36,549 nucleotides of DNA, taken from Pseudomonadota bacterium (GTDB lineage: Bacteria > Pseudomonadota > Gammaproteobacteria > Steroidobacterales > Woeseiaceae). Of this stretch, positions 32,830-36,549 are shown in pieces (the first letter of the stretch is position 1; each line of letters begins with the position of its first letter). The notes beneath the pieces are model-generated. The model was not told the origin of the DNA and did no database searches. It was given only the letters and a program-made list of their open reading frames with translations. The translations under genes were made by a program, and so were the position numbers. The stretch covers positions 1-36,549 of the forward strand of contig JACZWL010000030.1 in assembly GCA_022572185.1 (NCBI GenBank). The letters are read 5' to 3'.

Positions 32830-35416
32830 GTCTTCGCTCCTCGAAACGACTCAGGATATTCAGCGGCCTCGATTGCCCGCTCTGCAGATCAAGATTGATC
32901 CGGGCGTCGCCCACCGCTATTTGCTGCATCGCCATGGCAACTTTTTCTTTCCAGGCGGCCAGCCTCTCCGGCCACTGACCGGCGCGTTTCGCATCCCACG
33001 CCACGCTGCCACCCGACCCTTTGTATGCAATCGATCGACTGTCGATGTTGATCAGAACCAGGCCGCCGACGCTTTCGTCGAGCGCACAGGCATAAACAAC
33101 GAGCTGCAGATCGAGAGGGTCGCCGTGTCGATTCAGGAGATTTTTTGCCACGCCGGTCTTATAGTCGGCGATCAATAAAGACTCGTCGAACAAACGATCG
33201 ATACGATCGACACGCAGTTTCAGACGAACGCCAAACTGTTGATACTCAATTTCGTGTTCAACATTATCGATGCGAAATGCCGGCCGTTTCGATTCTTCGG
33301 CAATAAAACTCTCGAGAAGGTCGAGAAGGCGGGCGCGCTCGAGAGCGAGCAATTGGCGAAGGACCGGGTCCGCATGTCTCAGATATCGTTTTAAGGCTGT
33401 ATCCGCTGCCCTGGAAACGCGTTCCTGAAGCCCATCGCCACACCACTGCCGGATCTCGTCCTGGGAGGGTTTTTCGGCAAACAGCGCATGCAGTGCTTTG
33501 TGAATCAAACTGCCCCGCAGCGCCGGCGACAACCCCATAGCAACGGATTCCAGTTCGGCAACACGCAGGCGCCCGTGCGCAAACGCCGAGAACGGGTCGC
33601 TTACCTGCCGCTGTATGGTGTACGCACCCCCTGCAACAAGCTCATCCCGCTGCACGGCGGGCGCCGGATCGTCTGCCGGTTGCTCCAGAGGATTCGTGCC
33701 GATCAGATTCAAGGCATGCCAACCAGGATCCATCGCCTGTTCATGAGCCACAGCGGCATATCCGGCGATCAAAGGACTTGCGGTGTTTTCCGCTTCCTCG
33801 CTGGTGCGCTGCCAGCTCAATCTGACCCGGTCAGCACTGCTCACCAGCCGCTTCAATACTCTCCGTGCATAGTCCAAGGTGTCGTCCGGTGTCGCATCAG
33901 GCATCGAGTATTGTCTTTGCAGTTGTCTGGAGACGAGTGTCAAAGGGTGCGACGCCGGCGGCCAGGTGTCCGCGTCAAGACCGGCAACCCAGACCCTGTC
34001 GAATCGCATGCCGGCAGCTTCAAGAGGCCCCAGCAGCCGGATGACGCCGGGCTGTGTCTCCGGCTGATAAATCGTGTCACGGGCCAGCGCAGCAAGACGG
34101 CTGCACGCCTCGGCAAAAGTCACCTGTGGACAGACGATCTCCAGCCTGGCCAGGTCATTGAGCAATTCGCGCCAGCGATTGACGAGCTGGAATTCATCAC
34201 TGGCGAGCGCTCTGGTGCCTGGCCACGCGAGCTCCAGCATCAGTTGATTTATCCTGTCTGCCCATGCAGAAGGGCTCGCTTGCTCCGCAGCACCTGCCTG
34301 GAATGAGCTGATGTGTTTAGCTCCCTCAAGCCATTTGCGTGCGTCCGCTTCTTCAGCCCGTTCTCGAAACAGGCGCATAATGGCGGGGGGCGACCATGAC
34401 TGGTCCGGCAGTCTGCGCAAATACAGTTCAAGTTTGCATCGGCCGGCTGTTTCCATTCCGGCGATAAACTGTGTGCGCAGCAACAGGCTGATCTCGCTGA
34501 AGGACAAACCTCGATGTACCCATTGCAGCAAGAGCAATGCAATGCTTATTGCCGGGTAATCCGACAGCCGCCGGCCATAGGACGTGTTTACAGCCGTCCG
34601 CAGATCTGCGCCGCCGTATTGCCAGCCGGGCGCAATACCTTCTCTTATCAGCCTTTCGGTTGCTGCGGCGTTTTTGTCCAGCGAAGAGGAAATGATGCCG
34701 ACAATCGCGGACGGATTCTCAGTTAACTGCCGCCGTGCCCAGGCACCTGCCGCGCGCAGCTCTGCGTCCGCATTGTCGAATGCGGCAACCAGCACATCCT
34801 CTGCGGCTGCATCGAATTGTGCTGCCGTCACAACACAGCCGATATCCGTCAAGACCGCGAACAAATGTTCGACGGCCGGCACCAGTCGGTCGAAACCTGC
34901 ACAGACCACACTTTCGGGCGCGGGGACTGCCCGGCTTTCGATAAGGCCCGTTACTATGCCTGCGACCTGCGCGTCGTCGATCCAGCCGTTATCGGCAAGA
35001 ATTTCCTGGTACTTTCGCGCGGCTGCAGCGAAGAGTTGCTCGTCCTGACTCCTGGCCTCGGTCGAGACTTCGCTGAGTGGCACTCGCCAGTCGTGGAGGC
35101 GTTGCCAGGATTGTCTGGCTTGTCGAACGAGCCCGCCGATATTGAGAAGTGCGGCGCCTGCCTGTTCTTTCAGACATCGCTCCCAGATAATCCCGCTCGC
35201 GTGGCTGGCGAGGACGATCGGTAACGAATCGGCTGCGGCATTAACGGTCGATGTAAGCCAGTCATCCAGGAATCTGATATTGGGCGATAGCCAGGCTTTA
35301 TTGCCAAGCTCCAGTTGTTCTTTGCCGTATTCCGAATGCAGAACGCGCGCGAGCCGGCGGCTTGCAGTAATGACAATGCTGTTGTTTTCGACTGCCTCAG
35401 ATAACCACTGATACAT
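32816..35416 (-). CDS. PD-(D/E)XK nuclease family DNA repair protein (AddB-like partner)
   Basis: 866 residues. The N-terminal part (IVITASRRLARVLHSEYGKEQ, LSPNIRFLDDWL) resembles an inactivated helicase domain: no Walker A loop is present. The C-terminal nuclease at about residues 735-765 reads RVDRIDRLFDESLLIADYKTG, followed by DLQLVVYACAL. The Cys cluster that holds the iron-sulfur centre of Bacillus AddB is not seen. The length of about 870 and place just before a UvrD-type helicase match the gammaproteobacterial group often annotated only as probable DNA repair protein. Both subunits therefore keep a nuclease site. The pair looks like one operon starting at ATG 35416. Confidence 0.88.
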   Translation of the reverse strand: MYQWLSEAVENNSIVITASRRLARVLHSEYGKEQLELGNKAWLSPNIRFLDDWLTSTVNAAADSLPIVLASHASGIIWERCLKEQAGAALLNIGGLVRQARQSWQRLHDWRVPLSEVSTEARSQDEQLFAAAARKYQEILADNGWIDDAQVAGIVTGLIESRAVPAPESVVCAGFDRLVPAVEHLFAVLTDIGCVVTAAQFDAAAEDVLVAAFDNADAELRAAGAWARRQLTENPSAIVGIISSSLDKNAAATERLIREGIAPGWQYGGADLRTAVNTSYGRRLSDYPAISIALLLLQWVHRGLSFSEISLLLRTQFIAGMETAGRCKLELYLRRLPDQSWSPPAIMRLFRERAEEADARKWLEGAKHISSFQAGAAEQASPSAWADRINQLMLELAWPGTRALASDEFQLVNRWRELLNDLARLEIVCPQVTFAEACSRLAALARDTIYQPETQPGVIRLLGPLEAAGMRFDRVWVAGLDADTWPPASHPLTLVSRQLQRQYSMPDATPDDTLDYARRVLKRLVSSADRVRLSWQRTSEEAENTASPLIAGYAAVAHEQAMDPGWHALNLIGTNPLEQPADDPAPAVQRDELVAGGAYTIQRQVSDPFSAFAHGRLRVAELESVAMGLSPALRGSLIHKALHALFAEKPSQDEIRQWCGDGLQERVSRAADTALKRYLRHADPVLRQLLALERARLLDLLESFIAEESKRPAFRIDNVEHEIEYQQFGVRLKLRVDRIDRLFDESLLIADYKTGVAKNLLNRHGDPLDLQLVVYACALDESVGGLVLINIDSRSIAYKGSGGSVAWDAKRAGQWPERLAAWKEKVAMAMQQIAVGDARINLDLQSGQSRPLNILSRFEERRRGQR

Positions 35417-35554
35417 CGAATCTTCGACTCGCTTTCCTGCTGCGGCTTTTATTTCAATTCTGCGCTTCTAAAGTACTGACTGAGCGATGAGTCGATTCTT
35501 GAGAACACCTCACGAACAGTGCCCGAATCTGCGTCAGGACCGTGACCCCGACAA

Positions 35555-36549
35555 TCATATGGCACCGGAATCATACAGCCTCGCGATCTCATCGTCGGAA
35601 TAGCCGAGATCATCTTTGAGTACCTCGGCTGTGTGCTGCCCCAGGACCGGCGGTGCCAGCTTGTATTCGACCGGCGTGTCCGAAAATCGAACAGGATTCG
35701 CGACAGTCGGCACGTCGCCAACCAGCGAATGGTTCAAGCTTCTTACGATCCGTCGCTCCGCCACCACCGGATCTGAAAATACCTGGGCAAGATCATTGAT
35801 TGGGCCGGCAGGAATATGCAGGGAGGCAAATCGATCCAGCCAGTATGCCGTTGTCTCACCCGTGAGCCGTTCCGCGATGATCTGAATCAGCTCATCCCGA
35901 TTCTCGATTCGTGCGGAGTTTGCCGAGTACCTCGGATCCTCTGCGACTTCCGGACAACCGAGTGACGCGCAGCAATTCGCAAACTGGCTGTCATTGCCAA
36001 CGGCCAGCATCAGGTATCCGTCGGCAGTCTGAAATGCCTGGTACGGAACGATGTTCGGATGAGCTGTGCCGCGTCGGTCGGGCGGCGTTCCGGTCAGCAG
36101 GTAGTTCATGTTCTGATTTGCCAGCCAGGCGACCTGGCTGTCAAACAGGGGAACGTCTATGTGCTGGCCACGACCGCTTTGCTCCCGGGCGACCAGGGCC
36201 GCAAGAACCGCGGTCGCGGCATACATCCCCGCCATGATGTCGGCAATGGCAACGCCAACCTTGGTCGGGCGTCCGCCGTCAGCATCGCTCTCGCCGGTAA
36301 TGCTCATCAGCCCGCCGGCAGCCTGGATCATCGCGTCATAGCCCGGCTCTGCAGATTTCGAACCCGACTGCCCGTACGCCGAGATCGAACAGTAAATGAG
36401 TGCCGGATTCAGTTCACAAAGATTGGTCGCGTCCAGGCCATACCGCCTCAGTGATCCGACTTTGTAATTCTCCAGCAAAATATCGCTCCTGGTGACAAGC
36501 TTTCTGATCAGCTTCTGCCCCAAAGGGTGCGCCAGGTTGACTGGTACTG
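35555..36549 (-). CDS. CaiB/BaiF-family (class III) CoA-transferase, truncated by window edge
   Basis: 331 codons are visible; the frame stays open to the window end, so the N-terminus is missing and the TTG at 36523 is not a start (codons before it read VPVNLAHP, a family match). LLENYKVGSLRRYGLD, SISAYGQSG, PGYDAMIQAAGGLMSITGE and IADIMAGMYAATAVLAAL, with the catalytic Asp in ADIMAGM, define the family. These enzymes move CoA between carboxylic acids; the exact acids are unknown. The C-terminal HTAEVLKDDLGYSDDEIARL is typical. It lies 138 bases upstream, on the same strand, of the nuclease-helicase pair, and those bases hold no gene. Confidence 0.93.
   Translation of the reverse strand, partial: VPVNLAHPLGQKLIRKLVTRSDILLENYKVGSLRRYGLDATNLCELNPALIYCSISAYGQSGSKSAEPGYDAMIQAAGGLMSITGESDADGGRPTKVGVAIADIMAGMYAATAVLAALVAREQSGRGQHIDVPLFDSQVAWLANQNMNYLLTGTPPDRRGTAHPNIVPYQAFQTADGYLMLAVGNDSQFANCCASLGCPEVAEDPRYSANSARIENRDELIQIIAERLTGETTAYWLDRFASLHIPAGPINDLAQVFSDPVVAERRIVRSLNHSLVGDVPTVANPVRFSDTPVEYKLAPPVLGQHTAEVLKDDLGYSDDEIARLYDSGAI

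Overview
The window looks like chromosomal DNA of a marine or sediment gammaproteobacterium. The evidence is the housekeeping order rrtA-fabD-fabG-acpP-fabF-pabB-pabC-mltG-tmk-holB-pilZ on the minus strand, a GspG-to-GspN type II secretion block, and an AddAB-like helicase/nuclease pair of the kind common in this class. Placement below class (for example Woeseia-like) is inference. Starts were chosen by ribosome binding site, gene overlap and family N-terminus; several are GTG or TTG. No rRNA, tRNA, CRISPR array, phage gene or transposase gene was seen.

Layout. 1-1221: 3' part of an FGly-type sulfatase. 1417-4648: a membrane-anchored coiled-coil protein, a glycerophosphodiester phosphodiesterase and a ThsB-like TIR protein (all minus), then an endonuclease/exonuclease/phosphatase family enzyme (plus). 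4664-9375: a FadJ-like fatty acid oxidation protein, a double cyclic-nucleotide-binding plus rhodanese protein, and a membrane-anchored MDR oxidoreductase. 9376-13613: an accessory stretch of short genes (a lipoprotein with two repeated halves, an orphan pseudopilin, a two-helix membrane protein, a SnoaL-like protein) separated by repeat-filled gaps. 13614-14117: a small membrane-anchored protein. 14232-23712: the minus-strand housekeeping cluster. 23798-29322: gspG, H, I, J, K, L, M, N, overlapping or nearly so. 29437-35416: the two-gene helicase/nuclease unit. 35555-36549: a class III CoA-transferase running off the end.

How the genes work together. fabD, fabG, acpP and fabF give the malonyl-ACP supply, carrier, reduction and condensation steps of type II fatty acid synthesis; fabH, plsX and rpmF are not here. 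pabB and pabC make 4-aminobenzoate for folate. tmk and holB serve DNA precursor supply and clamp loading, MltG cleaves nascent glycan, and PilZ serves type IV pili. Rhombosortase (rrtA) lies divergently beside the pseudopilin operon, which fits its known role of processing GlyGly-CTERM proteins exported by type II secretion; gspC, D, E and F must lie elsewhere.

The least ordinary parts are: the TIR protein with Gln where the family usually has the catalytic Glu; two inverted copies of a ~177 bp MITE-like element bracketing two small genes, with a third terminal-inverted-repeat element between them; a family of short repeats sharing the ends GAACGTCCGCTTTTGGCCGA and TCGACCCAAAGCGGACGTTC; and the internally duplicated lipoprotein.
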